The notes under the pieces: generated by a model
The model's database searches: none
What the model saw: only the letters and a program-made list of their open reading frames with translations
What the model was told of the DNA's origin: nothing
In this document: positions 9,671-19,906 of the stretch, in pieces
Numbering within the stretch: position 1 is the first letter of the stretch
How the letters are laid out: the number at the start of each line of letters is the position of its first letter
Position numbers and translations under genes: made by a program
Source of the DNA: an uncultured Clostridia bacterium
Lineage (GTDB): Bacteria; Bacillota; Clostridia; TANB77; CAG-508
Length of the DNA stretch: 63,671 nucleotides
Direction of reading: 5' to 3'
Assembly (NCBI GenBank): GCA_947589015.1
Contig: CANPZF010000010.1
Coordinates: 1-63,671, forward strand

Positions 9671-11300
9671 TTATACAATTCTATTTGTTTTATACATACA
9701 ATATCTTTCCCTAGCTAGAGCTGTGTAATATAATTCTGGTAATTTAGATGTTGGATATTTACTATGTATATAGTCCATATATTTATATATATTTCCATCA
9801 TCAGAATTCAATGAAGTTGACATTACAATACAATTATAACATGCTAAATTTGTTTGAGAATAATAATAAACTTTTTGATCAGCTATATCTCGTGATTTCT
9901 TTTCAAAGTCTATATTAAAATATCCTTTAATTAAATTAGTACCACTTTCTATATTTTTATCTGTCGGTTTATGATATTGACCATTACTATCTGTAATATA
10001 AATAGAATTTTCTGAAATTACTTCTTCAGTTTTATTATTAGTAACTATAGAATATCCATTATATACTTTTCCTCCTATACTTAGTCCTTGTAAAAAACTA
10101 ATAATAGAAACATTATTTAGTATTTTTTCCCATTCATTTTCTTTTAATTTAGGCATTTGAAAATTTGCAGTAGTTGAGCCAAATTTATTATAATTAGCTA
10201 TTGCAATAGAAAGATTTTTTTCTATTGAATATCTTATAACTGCTAATCTATGTCGATTAAAATTCGAATCTGGTTCTTCTATTGAAGTTCCTGAATTTTC
10301 ATATTCAAAAATTTTTTCATTTGAACTAAAGTCATATACAACATTTCCATTTTCATCCTTTATTTCACTTCCTCCAGGATCTACTGCATCAGATACCTTC
10401 AAATCTAGTATTCCCAAATTACTTAATTGATTTTTAAAATTCATTGCATCTTCGAAATATTTATATGCAGATTTATCTTTTGAAGGAACACTTTTATTTT
10501 TTTGTACTATTTCTTGACCATTCATTAAATAAAAACTAGAACTTGTATCTTTTTTATAATATTTTGCTCCATTAATTTTCATGTAATCTCTAAATATTGG
10601 CGTTACTCCGATCTGATTCTTTTTCTCCTATCCATTCATTCAGTACATTTTCACCTTCTTGTGAAATTGTAATTCCTCTATAGCTAATATCTCCACTAGC
10701 ATTTTTACTTATATCATTAATAAGATAACCAGATATATTTACAACCGCGGTCCCCTTCATTCCATGTATTTCTATATAATTGTCTAGTGCATACGTTATC
10801 ACAACATCTAAATCATCCTTTATGTATCTACAACTATAATAAATATATGGCTTAAATCCATATGTTTGTTCTCCATTTCCTTTTATTGAAGCTTGCGGGT
10901 TTGCATCAATTTGACTTTGTGTTAAATCATCTAATTTATTATTATATAATGAATAAATATAATAACCATCATACATAGTAAATACTAATGCTGGTATATA
11001 ATCTTTTAAAGTTTCATTATTATATCCTATCATATTGAAATTTTGAGAAATAGATTCAAAAAAGCTATTGGCTGCTGCTTCTATATCACGCATTTTAGAA
11101 TTTACATAGTTTGATGAACTATTATTAAAAGTATTTAATTGAAATGCTTTTAAAGCATCATATGTAGCATTATCTAGTTTTGAATCATACGAAATTTGAT
11201 AATTTAATGTTGTCACATAATTTCGTATATATGAATTTAAAACTATTGTTATTGGTAATATTATTATTGTAAATATTACTGCTAAACTTTGTATTTTCAT
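9671..11300 (-). CDS. Pilus-locus membrane protein, two frames joined at CGG
   Basis: I do not recognise the family. Read as two ORFs (10590-11300 and 9671-10582), it looks like two genes; at codon 231 the first has CGG (10608-10610) and then TAG five codons on. Skipping the C gives ...GEKESD-GVTPIFRDYMK and runs straight into the second frame, for 542 residues. One N-terminal membrane segment (~residues 5-25, VIFTIIILPITIVLNSYI) is followed by a long extracytoplasmic part with little low-complexity sequence. The start is preceded by AAGGAT. It is the last gene of the pilus cluster and may be a large pseudopilin or assembly factor; this role is inferred from position only. Confidence 0.72.
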
Positions 11301-11382
11301 ATTTTTCTATCCTTCATTACATAACATATTTTTAATAGCTTGTAATATAAATTTTATTACAAGCTATTTACCTTTTTTGCAA

Positions 11383-11916
11383 TTAATTTCCATTAGTGGT
11401 TACTAGACCAGCCCCTTCTGCTGCAATCGCGTATGAATCTCCACTAGCTCCTCCTAAGAAAGCTTTATTTAACTGTTCAGCTATTGTTTGTTCCTTATTT
11501 TTGACTTTCACAACGAACATGTCACCTTCGTTTAATTGTATTTCATAAGGAGGTTTATCCAATAAATCGGTTACTTGAGATTGATATTGCCATACACGTT
11601 CATTTTCTCCAATTTTTGAACCTGATACCATCTGTGATACTTTTCTTGCTGCATTTTCATCTAATCTTCCTATACTCATTTCAATTTCATAATTATGGCC
11701 TGTTGAATTTATATCTTCTATAAATTTTTCATAGTCATCAAGTGTCAATATTCCTGTTGTTCTAACACTATTTACAAAATCTGTTGTTGATGTAGAAATT
11801 GCTAATTGAGATATATCATCTGTTCTTTGTGATACCGTTGAAAAAGGCACTATAATCATCAGTCCTGCTGCTGTAACTATTGCTATTATTGTTATTACTG
11901 TTTCCCCTAAACTCAT
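11383..11916 (-). CDS. Pilus-locus small membrane protein, unknown
   Basis: 177 residues with a single N-terminal hydrophobic segment (ETVITIIAIVTAAGLMIIV, residues ~5-24) and an otherwise soluble, likely external domain (DDISQLAISTSTTDFVNSVRTT onward, written here in part). The start ATG follows AAGGAGGAGAG. The layout resembles a minor pilin without a classical cleavage motif. It sits between two other small one-pass proteins of the cluster, 27 bp downstream of the TTG-start gene. Confidence 0.65.
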   Translation of the reverse strand: MSLGETVITIIAIVTAAGLMIIVPFSTVSQRTDDISQLAISTSTTDFVNSVRTTGILTLDDYEKFIEDINSTGHNYEIEMSIGRLDENAARKVSQMVSGSKIGENERVWQYQSQVTDLLDKPPYEIQLNEGDMFVVKVKNKEQTIAEQLNKAFLGGASGDSYAIAAEGAGLVTTNGN

Positions 11917-11942
11917 AGCTCTCTCCTCCTTCTTTACATTTT

Positions 11943-12617
11943 TTAGTTTTCTAATTTATAAGTAATTACCCTTTTTTTCTCTTTATTACTATCTGGAACT
12001 GATTCTAATTCTGATGCAGGTTCCTTTAAGTCCTGTCTATAATATTCCCCCAAAAATTCTTCAAATTTAGTTCCATCTTTGAATATTATATCGCATAATG
12101 TTATTATACCACTATTTGCTCCTTTTGTAAAGAATCTTATCTTTTTATCTTGAAAAAACTTTTTCCATGTTGCGTCAAGAATATCTTCTCCATATATTAT
12201 TGCTTCCAAAAACTTTTTTTGTTCTTCTTTTCCACCTATAGAATTTATTGCCTCAGAAGCTGTTGCCTCTTCGCCCATTGATTGTAAGTCTATATAGTTT
12301 ACATGCACTGGAGTGCCATCTTTACCTTCTCTTATATATAAACTAATTTTTTGTTCATTCTTATCAACAAAGAAAATTTTATAGTTTTCATAACTAGATC
12401 TATAAACAGTTGGAATAACTGTTTCTGCTCCTACATATCTTTCAGTTTTAGATATATTATCTACATATGTATAATCAAATTCTCTATCATTTAGTTCTAA
12501 AATTGCTTGTGCCGCTTTTCTAGCATTAGAGAAGGATGAAATAGCAATTGTTAATGAAATTACAAACATCAACATACCAAAGCCCATTTTTAATGCATCT
12601 GATACATTATCCTCCAA
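11943..12617 (-). CDS. Pilin-like protein, TTG start
   Basis: 224 residues. The likely start is TTG at 12617, which follows a strong purine ribosome site (GAGGGGGGAAAG). After a short charged leader (MEDNVSDALKM) comes a hydrophobic segment (residues ~11-30), as in the MENAxKAL paralogs next to it, then a charged external domain. The length is greater than most Flp-type pilins. No enzymatic motif is visible. Confidence 0.65.
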   Translation of the reverse strand: MEDNVSDALKMGFGMLMFVISLTIAISSFSNARKAAQAILELNDREFDYTYVDNISKTERYVGAETVIPTVYRSSYENYKIFFVDKNEQKISLYIREGKDGTPVHVNYIDLQSMGEEATASEAINSIGGKEEQKKFLEAIIYGEDILDATWKKFFQDKKIRFFTKGANSGIITLCDIIFKDGTKFEEFLGEYYRQDLKEPASELESVPDSNKEKKRVITYKLEN

Positions 12618-12662
12618 TTGCTTTCCCCCCTCTCTCTAGAAACTCAAGAATCAACAAAAATA

Positions 12663-13115
12663 CTATGTAGCTTTGCCAATAGTAACTTGATCCACATAAC
12701 CAGATTTGTCATCCTTATGAACTGTTACACTATATGATTTTCCCGTCAACGCCTTACCCGTAGTTGTTGATGACGTTTGAGCAGTTGTTGAGGTACAAGT
12801 TCCACTCCAACCAGGTCCACCTGCTCCAGTAACATCACCATTTACTATAAGTGTTACTTGTTTACTTGTATCTCCTGAATTTGTAAGATTATTTTGTATT
12901 AATGAATCAATTAATGAATTTACATTTGCTCCTCTAATGTTGGTCCCTTCATATTGCGTAAATTTTGAATTAAATGTTGTTACTGCCACCTCGTCCATAG
13001 TATTAGTATCTACAACTCCTCTTGCATTACTGAATATCATTATTCCTAATGATATAATCAATATAGATAGTAATATAGCTCCCGCTATAATCAATGCTTT
13101 TGATGCATTCTCCAT
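12663..13115 (-). CDS. Pilin-like protein, MENAxKAL paralog
   Basis: 150 residues. It starts MENASKALIIAG with a hydrophobic N-terminal helix, followed by the motif FNSKFTQYEG and NIRGANVNSLIDS shared with the proteins at 13171, 13662 and 14175. The C-terminal half is Ser/Thr/Gly-rich with two cysteine-poor beta-like stretches and would be exposed. AAGGAGG precedes the ATG. By position and architecture it is probably a (pseudo)pilin of the Tad-like apparatus. Confidence 0.7.
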   Translation of the reverse strand: MENASKALIIAGAILLSILIISLGIMIFSNARGVVDTNTMDEVAVTTFNSKFTQYEGTNIRGANVNSLIDSLIQNNLTNSGDTSKQVTLIVNGDVTGAGGPGWSGTCTSTTAQTSSTTTGKALTGKSYSVTVHKDDKSGYVDQVTIGKAT

Positions 13116-13170
13116 AAAACATTCCTCCTTAAAAATTTTTTATATTTTTATAATATTAAAAACAATTTTA

Positions 13171-13602
13171 TTAATCAGTTATCTGTTCAAAAAACATATA
13201 ACTTACTTTATTAGTTAACTGATGATATTGTATATCTGTACATTTAAATTTTATTTGATTATAATATATCATAAAATTATCTACACCACTTTGATAGATT
13301 TCTTCTAATGAATGTGTATCATTATCATCAGTAAATTTTATATACATCTTTATTGAATCTTTTCCATTATCTATATATTGCCCTTTTTCATCTTTTTCAA
13401 CATTATTTTTTATATTACTATCTGCAATTCTATTAATTAATGTTGATAAATCTGTACCATAGATTTCCTGTTCATAATAACTATTATACTGCATATTTTC
13501 CCTTTTTACATTATTATAATTCATTTTATAATTTAAATAAGTATATGATACAAATGTAACAATTGCAATAATAATTACAAAAAAAATTGCTATTTTTTTC
13601 AT
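13171..13602 (-). CDS. Pilin-like protein, divergent paralog
   Basis: 143 residues with an N-terminal membrane helix (MKKIAIFFVIIIAIVTFVSY). It keeps the family motif in the form YNSYYEQEIYGTDLSTLINR, so it belongs with the neighbouring MENAxKAL proteins although the leader differs. No good ribosome site is found near the ATG; an AAAGGAG lies about 30 bases further upstream, so the start is uncertain or translation is coupled to the preceding gene. Confidence 0.6.
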   Translation of the reverse strand: MKKIAIFFVIIIAIVTFVSYTYLNYKMNYNNVKRENMQYNSYYEQEIYGTDLSTLINRIADSNIKNNVEKDEKGQYIDNGKDSIKMYIKFTDDNDTHSLEEIYQSGVDNFMIYYNQIKFKCTDIQYHQLTNKVSYMFFEQITD

Positions 13603-13661
13603 TTTTTTTTCATGTTAATAGTAATATTCTACTAACAGTTCTCCTTTTACATTTATATTTT

Positions 13662-14156
13662 TTAATAATCAACAAAATTTACTTGATAAACTTTACTAGT
13701 ATATTTGCTAATTAAAATAGAGCTAATTTTATATTTCTTTAGTTCTTTTTCAGAACTTGATAAATTATTGATATCTTGCTGTATATATGTGTTATTATAA
13801 TTTATTATATCTGAATTGCTTTTGTCTATTCCCCATTCCATTCTATTACTACCTAATTTTATTGATATATAATTTTCTCTGCCATCAGGATTGCTAGTAC
13901 CTGTTGGATACTCATAATATTTATTGTTTTCTGTGGCAAGATTAGCAAGTGTGATAATATCATATATAGTGCACTGTTTTCCTTGATATGATGTAAATTG
14001 TGAATTAAAATGAGTTATTTGTTGTTGTCTATTTTCCTCTCTTTTTTCACGTATCGTTCCTCCAAACGAAGTAAATAAATATATAGCTAAGGTCAGTATC
14101 AATAAACCAATTAACATACTTGCCGCCATAAGTAATGCTTTTGCTGCATTTTCCAT
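13662..14156 (-). CDS. Pilin-like protein, MENAxKAL paralog
   Basis: 164 residues beginning MENAAKALLMAASMLIGL, a short leader running directly into a membrane helix. The shared motif appears as FNSQFTSYQGKQCTIYD. The remainder is polar and probably extracellular. AAGGAG precedes the ATG. It is transcribed with the paralog at 14175 (18 bp gap). Confidence 0.7.
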   Translation of the reverse strand: MENAAKALLMAASMLIGLLILTLAIYLFTSFGGTIREKREENRQQQITHFNSQFTSYQGKQCTIYDIITLANLATENNKYYEYPTGTSNPDGRENYISIKLGSNRMEWGIDKSNSDIINYNNTYIQQDINNLSSSEKELKKYKISSILISKYTSKVYQVNFVDY

Positions 14157-14174
14157 AATATATACTCCTTATTT

Positions 14175-14945
14175 TTATTGTATCTTACCTGTAAATTTAA
14201 AATCCATTTCTACTATTCTTCCTGTTTCTTTATTATATTCAACTTTTTCACATTTAAATCTTGCTCTTTTAAATTGCACATATTCATAATACGTATATAT
14301 ATCTTCTTTATAAGTTTTTAGTGTATTCCAATTAGTAGTTACACTATTACTAGTAGGTAAAGTTACTTTGGTCGAAGCTATATTAAAACTTAATATTGCT
14401 TCCTTTTTTTTGTTTTCACTGCTTGTATCACTTATAAATATTTTTGTAATTCCAATAACCAAATTAGTAGCACTTTCTTGTCCATACTTTCCTTCAATTG
14501 CATCTACTGTTCCTCTTATTTGGTCATCAAACGTGTTATTTGTATTCGAAATTTCATAATCATCTAATTTTATCAACCTTTTTGTGCCATCTACTGAAAA
14601 TGGATTAGCTGTACCATTTATTTTACCATCAAAATCTATTTTTATTACTATAGGTTCAAATGCTATACTTTCTCGAGCATCTGTTGTTATTCCTGAAGTT
14701 GACTTTCTTGCATTATAATCTATTGCCCTATTTAATAAAGAATATACATCGCTTCCTCGAACATCTTGCCTATCATATGTACTAAATTGATTATTAAATT
14801 CTACAACTTGATTATCGGAAACGTTTCTTTCATTACTTGCTTGATATTCTCTTACTCCATTATATGCTAATAATAATATTCCTAATATCATTAGTGAAAT
14901 TAGCAATCCACCTGCCATAGCCAATGCTTTTGTTGCATTTTCCAT
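14175..14945 (-). CDS. Pilin-like protein, MENAxKAL paralog
   Basis: 256 residues, the largest of the paralog set. It begins MENATKALAMAGGLLISL, then the motif FNNQFSTYDRQDVRGSDVYS, then a long polar domain with several beta-rich stretches. The N-terminal helix lies next to the start with no cleavable leader longer than about nine residues, so processing by a prepilin peptidase is not obvious. It directly follows the TadB/C-like platform gene. Confidence 0.7.
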   Translation of the reverse strand: MENATKALAMAGGLLISLMILGILLLAYNGVREYQASNERNVSDNQVVEFNNQFSTYDRQDVRGSDVYSLLNRAIDYNARKSTSGITTDARESIAFEPIVIKIDFDGKINGTANPFSVDGTKRLIKLDDYEISNTNNTFDDQIRGTVDAIEGKYGQESATNLVIGITKIFISDTSSENKKKEAILSFNIASTKVTLPTSNSVTTNWNTLKTYKEDIYTYYEYVQFKRARFKCEKVEYNKETGRIVEMDFKFTGKIQ

Positions 14946-14966
14946 ATTTCCTTATAACCTCCATTA

Positions 14967-17045
14967 CTATAATTTTTGATTCATCATAGATGTCATTGTA
15001 CTAGACATACTTGTTAATCCTATAAATACTAATGGAATTATTAAATATCCAACAAACATACATACCATGGGTGCAAATCCAATCGCTTTTCCTATCATCC
15101 CTTTCCTCTTTATTAATCTTTCATTAGACTCTTTTCTTTTTTCTTGATAATAGTCTCTTTCTGAGTCTAGTTCATCGAAAGCATCTTTAATAGGTATTTT
15201 TTCAACTGCTGCTTGTAGACTCTCTACGATACGTATTAATTGTTGATAAGAAATTTCATTTTTCATTTCTTCTAAGGCTTCCCATGCTCCTGCTTCATAG
15301 TTATTAACACATTTACTTATAGGTGCTTTAAAAATATTTGCATATCTTTCTAGCCATTCTAATATAATTTCAACATTAACCCTTTCTATTCTCATCAGCA
15401 TCAATATTATAGTTTGAAATTGCATTACTTCGTCTTCCATTTCTATCTGTCTCATTTTTACCTGAAACATTAATAACCAAATTGGTCCCATATATCCTGC
15501 AATTGCAAATACAAATGATAATAAAAGTTCAAACCATTGCATATATTCACTATTAATAACTTTCAGCTTTTCCATAATTCTTTCAACTGCTTTTGCAATA
15601 TCTTGTTCTGATGCTTCTGTATAATATTTAGATCTTCTAACTGCTGTTTCTACCTTTTTTTCTGTAACATTAGATTTTCCTCTAAACATATCCAAAAAAT
15701 AATTGTCCTGTTCTGTAATTTCCATTGCTTTTGCTTTATCTTTTTCATTTAAATCACCTATAATATCATAATCTGTAGTCGGTTCTGTGTAAACATAATC
15801 TATAGCTACTACATGAAGATATGAGAACAACAATATTGATACTATACATGTAAGAATAGCCATTGCTATTCTATTAATATAGAGCCATTCCATTTTTAAA
15901 TGTGAAGCTGCATCTTTTAATAATTGTTGCACTTTTCTATAGTCTTTTGTTCCTTGTTTTGGAATAAATAGATCTACAATTTTTTTAATAAATTGCTTCT
16001 TATACAATTTTGCTTGCCATGGGTTTTCTGTATTCTTTGTATTCATAGCTGTTGAACCATTGTCTTTAAGTTTTCTAACTAATATATATGATAAAAAAGT
16101 TATAACTAATATTAATACTTGCACTATCATTCCTGGTTTTCCATTATACCAACTTTCTGTAAAGCTAAAGTTAGAAATCGCCCAATTTTTTAATGGTTCA
16201 AGTAATAAAACTGGCGCAATTGATATAACTGATAAACTTTGAAAAACATAATTTAGTTTGTCTCTTTTTAATATCTCTAATTGCATTTCTTGAGTAATAT
16301 TATTTATATTTTTTAAATATAACGATGCACCATCAACTTTCCTATCTCCAAATTCTTTTGTTAAATAAGAGACTCCCGCAAATTCTTTTAAAAATGTATT
16401 TGGTGCTATATCATAATATTTTTCTAGTTCTGTTTCAGGATCATCAGATATTAAAATTTCATAAATTTTATCTCCCTGTCTTGAAACATCCATTTCATCA
16501 TCTTGTGATATCTGATATATTGCTTCTTCTACCATATTAAATTCATGATAGGCATGTCTTATTTCTGCAAAAAAATCTATTTGTTCTTTTAATAATGTAT
16601 TATCCTTTTTGTCAACTGAACCATCTGTTAATGTATCTATCATAAATATTTCAAATATTAATAGGATAAACATTAATAATATATTACTATTTGTAATTAT
16701 AATTGTAATTACAATTACAGGAATTACTATCACAAGTGTTTTAGTTAATATCTTTGCAGCATCTTTTCTAGTATTATATTCATCATCTATATTAATAATT
16801 TCTAGCCTTCGTCTTATTTTTAAAATATATCTTTTTAAAAATGGTATCCTAATATAAGTCATATATAACTTCTGAAATAATATTTCTGAAGAAAAATTTT
16901 TAGCTTTTGTTCCTTGTTGTAATTTTTGTATTTGTTTATATTCTGATTTTTGCATTTTTTTAGAAAGTACATAATAAATTAATATAATAACAACGAATAC
17001 TCCTCCAGAAATTCCCATTATTAAAAATAATAAATCATTAGACAC
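14967..17045 (-). CDS. TadB/TadC-like pilus assembly membrane protein
   Basis: 692 residues, about twice a normal TadB or TadC, so it may be a fusion or a two-domain platform. Hydrophobic segments occur near residues 5-27, 100-135, 270-330, 395-420, 505-535 and at the C-terminus. Cytoplasmic GspF-like helical regions lie between them (for example ERVNVEIILEWLERYANIFK, then a second one with IVESLQAAVEKIPIKDAF). The GTG start follows AAAGGAGGTG. It would form the inner-membrane platform driven by the CpaF-like ATPase encoded just upstream. Confidence 0.75.
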   Translation of the reverse strand: MSNDLLFLIMGISGGVFVVIILIYYVLSKKMQKSEYKQIQKLQQGTKAKNFSSEILFQKLYMTYIRIPFLKRYILKIRRRLEIINIDDEYNTRKDAAKILTKTLVIVIPVIVITIIITNSNILLMFILLIFEIFMIDTLTDGSVDKKDNTLLKEQIDFFAEIRHAYHEFNMVEEAIYQISQDDEMDVSRQGDKIYEILISDDPETELEKYYDIAPNTFLKEFAGVSYLTKEFGDRKVDGASLYLKNINNITQEMQLEILKRDKLNYVFQSLSVISIAPVLLLEPLKNWAISNFSFTESWYNGKPGMIVQVLILVITFLSYILVRKLKDNGSTAMNTKNTENPWQAKLYKKQFIKKIVDLFIPKQGTKDYRKVQQLLKDAASHLKMEWLYINRIAMAILTCIVSILLFSYLHVVAIDYVYTEPTTDYDIIGDLNEKDKAKAMEITEQDNYFLDMFRGKSNVTEKKVETAVRRSKYYTEASEQDIAKAVERIMEKLKVINSEYMQWFELLLSFVFAIAGYMGPIWLLMFQVKMRQIEMEDEVMQFQTIILMLMRIERVNVEIILEWLERYANIFKAPISKCVNNYEAGAWEALEEMKNEISYQQLIRIVESLQAAVEKIPIKDAFDELDSERDYYQEKRKESNERLIKRKGMIGKAIGFAPMVCMFVGYLIIPLVFIGLTSMSSTMTSMMNQKL

Positions 17046-17069
17046 CTGTTTAGCACCTCCTTTTATTTA

Positions 17070-19034
17070 TTATTCCTCTTTCTTTTTTCTGCCTCTTCTT
17101 TTTTCTTGTTGTATTTCTTCGCCATTTCCTACTCCTACTGCTGTTTTTATTTTTCCTGACCAATGCCTTTCAATAAATTTGTCAAATTTTTCTACATCTG
17201 TTTCATCCATATTATTTCGCATTTCTTTTATATTTTCTGCTGTTATAGGATTTGTTACAACATATTCTCCATCTACATATTCTAATATATTTCTATATAT
17301 GTATAATTGTCTATCTGTTATTTTAGTAAAATAATTAGTTGCATTATCAAAGAATTTTTCAAACTTTCCTTCTAACGTTTTTTCTTTTCTATGATCAAAC
17401 GTATATTCATTTTTTTCCTCTATCGGAATACATTCCGTAATTCTTTCTACATATCTTTTTCCTCTAAAGTCTTTAGTTAAATGAATATCAAAATTTAATA
17501 CTTGCACAACTTGTTCCTCTGCTGTTTTTTCATTTTTGAATACTCCAGTTCTAAGCATTGAGTTTCTTAGAGCTGTTACTAAGTTAGGGAATGTCTTAGC
17601 ATGGTGAGTAAATAATGTGAATTTTGAAGCAACCTGTGCTGCCTGAATCATCCAAGATGCTACGGGGTCTGTTGCAACCTCTCCTATGATATTTACAGAA
17701 CCATCTGTTTTCTTTTGAACATCCAAACCTTCTTGTCCTGAAATTGTATCTGTTTCACGAAATGTAAGTATATTTCTTGTTGGATATATTCTTCTTAAGT
17801 GAAGCTCGAAAGCAGTTTCCTGAACACGGATATTCATTGTTTCATAAATATTTTCTATCATTCCCATAAGCATTGTTGTTTTACCACAACCTTGCTCACC
17901 AGTAATTGATATAATTCTAGCTCCTTTTACAAGATATTTTAATAATTCTATTGATTCTTCACATCCTGGTTCACCCTTAAACCATTGCTCTAATGTTGAA
18001 CGTTTTACATCAAATTTTCTTACGAAAAATGCCCATGTTTCTGAGAAACTTGGTCTTACAACAACGACACGTGAACCGTCCTTCATCTCATTAATTTTAT
18101 AACCATTTGTGTCTGACAACTGTCCTGGATTATTATATTTATAAATATTCTGACATACTCTTTTTAATTCTGCTTCTGTTCCAAATGATAAAAATGCTAA
18201 ACGTATAGATTTACCTTGGAAAAATATCCATATACTATCACATGCCCTTGGAACTTTATGTTCAGAAACTTGCTCTAAATAATCTCCATCGGTCTGTGCA
18301 ACTTGGCTCAAAAAGCTCTCAGGTAAACCAGAAACACCTCCTGATATACCATCTATATTCATATCTCTTACTTCATCAATACTACTATAACCTTTATAAT
18401 GTTGATATATTCTTTGCACTACTATAGATAGTTTATCGCTAAATGATAATATTATTGATTCTTTTTCATATATATCTTCTATTTCTTGTTCTGTTATAAC
18501 ATATGATGGTTTAGTTTCTCCTTCCACATATTTTAATACGGCTAAATTATACTTCTTTATTAGTTCTGTCAATGCTTCATAGCCAAATTCTTTCTTATAT
18601 GTATATATTAAAATATCAAATTTATCTTGTGCTGTTAAAAGTGAAGGAATATCAAATGGAATTGCTTTTGATATATTTGTTTCATCTACTCCATATTCTT
18701 GCGCTAATAAATCATATATTAATTCCTTAACATATTTTTTATCATTAACGTCTCCATATGTACAACCTTTTAAAGCCTTTTTTAATTCATATTTTTTATT
18801 CTTTCTTCTTTTTAATTCTTCTTCTGAAAGACCTATATCATATAAATTAACTTTTGTAATTTCATCTAATCTTCTTTTTACAAATTCTCTCATTTTATCT
18901 AATGTATACGTTTTATCGTCTACATTAATTAATTCTTCTACATTTTCTGATTTTTTCTTTTTAATATAATAATATACTACGAATATTGCTATTCCTATAA
19001 CAACAAGCATTAATATTATATTTGTTATAGACAT
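17070..19034 (-). CDS. CpaF/TadA-like secretion ATPase
   Basis: 654 residues. An N-terminal membrane helix (residues ~3-24) is unusual for CpaF. A long N-terminal domain precedes the AAA-type core, which has Walker A GEQGCGKTT at about residue 385, an Asp-box-like ETDTISGQEG, the region SVNIIGEVATDPV and the histidine-box THHAKTFPN. The tail is basic (RRGRKKKEE). It should power assembly of the pilus by hydrolysing ATP at the platform encoded next. AAAGGAG precedes the ATG. Confidence 0.85.
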   Translation of the reverse strand: MSITNIILMLVVIGIAIFVVYYYIKKKKSENVEELINVDDKTYTLDKMREFVKRRLDEITKVNLYDIGLSEEELKRRKNKKYELKKALKGCTYGDVNDKKYVKELIYDLLAQEYGVDETNISKAIPFDIPSLLTAQDKFDILIYTYKKEFGYEALTELIKKYNLAVLKYVEGETKPSYVITEQEIEDIYEKESIILSFSDKLSIVVQRIYQHYKGYSSIDEVRDMNIDGISGGVSGLPESFLSQVAQTDGDYLEQVSEHKVPRACDSIWIFFQGKSIRLAFLSFGTEAELKRVCQNIYKYNNPGQLSDTNGYKINEMKDGSRVVVVRPSFSETWAFFVRKFDVKRSTLEQWFKGEPGCEESIELLKYLVKGARIISITGEQGCGKTTMLMGMIENIYETMNIRVQETAFELHLRRIYPTRNILTFRETDTISGQEGLDVQKKTDGSVNIIGEVATDPVASWMIQAAQVASKFTLFTHHAKTFPNLVTALRNSMLRTGVFKNEKTAEEQVVQVLNFDIHLTKDFRGKRYVERITECIPIEEKNEYTFDHRKEKTLEGKFEKFFDNATNYFTKITDRQLYIYRNILEYVDGEYVVTNPITAENIKEMRNNMDETDVEKFDKFIERHWSGKIKTAVGVGNGEEIQQEKRRGRKKKEE

Positions 19035-19053
19035 TTGAAAGTTCTCCTTTCTA

Positions 19054-19905
19054 TTACATTCTCATTTGTAAGTCCTGTAATCTATATACTATACTTTCAG
19101 TAGCTCTTTTTACTTCGCTTAGAAAAAATGCATTTCTATCTTCTGGATCTATTGATTTTTTAAATCTTAAAAATAAATCTGGTACTCCTGATTCTTCTGC
19201 TGCCTCAAAAAATAGCGTATTATATGGTACTGTTAATACTTGATTTTTTTCTCCTAAATATCTTGTCAAGTTCTTTATATTGTATTTAGCACATCTATCA
19301 TATCTACTTACCATCAATATTGCTCTTTTTGATTGTAATAGATTATTTTCTTGTCTTTTTTCATTTAGAATATCTATACTTGATATTCTTTGACTTGTAT
19401 TTATAACTATTATATCTGAACTGTTTATAATTTTGTTTTGTATTTCTTCATCAACATTATAATCCAAATCCACCAATATAATATCATAATATTGGTTTGC
19501 CATTGATATTATTTCTGGATAAGAATCTTCTATTTTTCCTTCAGTATAATCATCTTCTTTAGCTGTTTCATTACTTCCTAACAAAATTTCTAATCTATCT
19601 TTGAAAACTACTTTCGTATAATTAGTGATTATATCTGGAGAAATTTTATTGCTTCTTATAATTCTTGCTAAACCTTCTACTCCATTTTCTACTTCTAAGC
19701 TTGCATTTGGTCCGAAAATTCCTAAATTTTTCTTTATCTTACTTTCTTCCCAAAAACATCTTTTTAATATATCTTCTTTATTTGTAGTAGAAACTACTAA
19801 TATTTTATAATTATGTTCTATTGCCATATATGTGGCAATTGCAGCTACTGACATTGTTTTCCCATTTTGCTCATCTCTACTATCCCAAAAAGTTACAATT
19901 GACAT
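19054..19905 (-). CDS. ParA/TadZ-like ATPase of the pilus locus
   Basis: 283 residues of the MinD/ParA superfamily. The deviant P-loop is WDSRDEQNGKTMS at residues ~7-19, and the Walker B-like IILVDLDYN lies near residue 145. In Tad systems the TadZ/CpaE protein positions the apparatus. It lies one base after the related gene at 19907 and just before cpaF, which fits that role. AAAGGAG precedes the ATG. Confidence 0.75.
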   Translation of the reverse strand: MSIVTFWDSRDEQNGKTMSVAAIATYMAIEHNYKILVVSTTNKEDILKRCFWEESKIKKNLGIFGPNASLEVENGVEGLARIIRSNKISPDIITNYTKVVFKDRLEILLGSNETAKEDDYTEGKIEDSYPEIISMANQYYDIILVDLDYNVDEEIQNKIINSSDIIVINTSQRISSIDILNEKRQENNLLQSKRAILMVSRYDRCAKYNIKNLTRYLGEKNQVLTVPYNTLFFEAAEESGVPDLFLRFKKSIDPEDRNAFFLSEVKRATESIVYRLQDLQMRM

Positions 19906-19906
19906 T

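Noticed and set aside
14820..14945. Type IV prepilin cleavage site in the MENAxKAL proteins
   Set aside because: No G/A-F-x4-E pattern precedes the helix, and the leader is too short to judge. The prepilin label is kept only for the 43312 protein.
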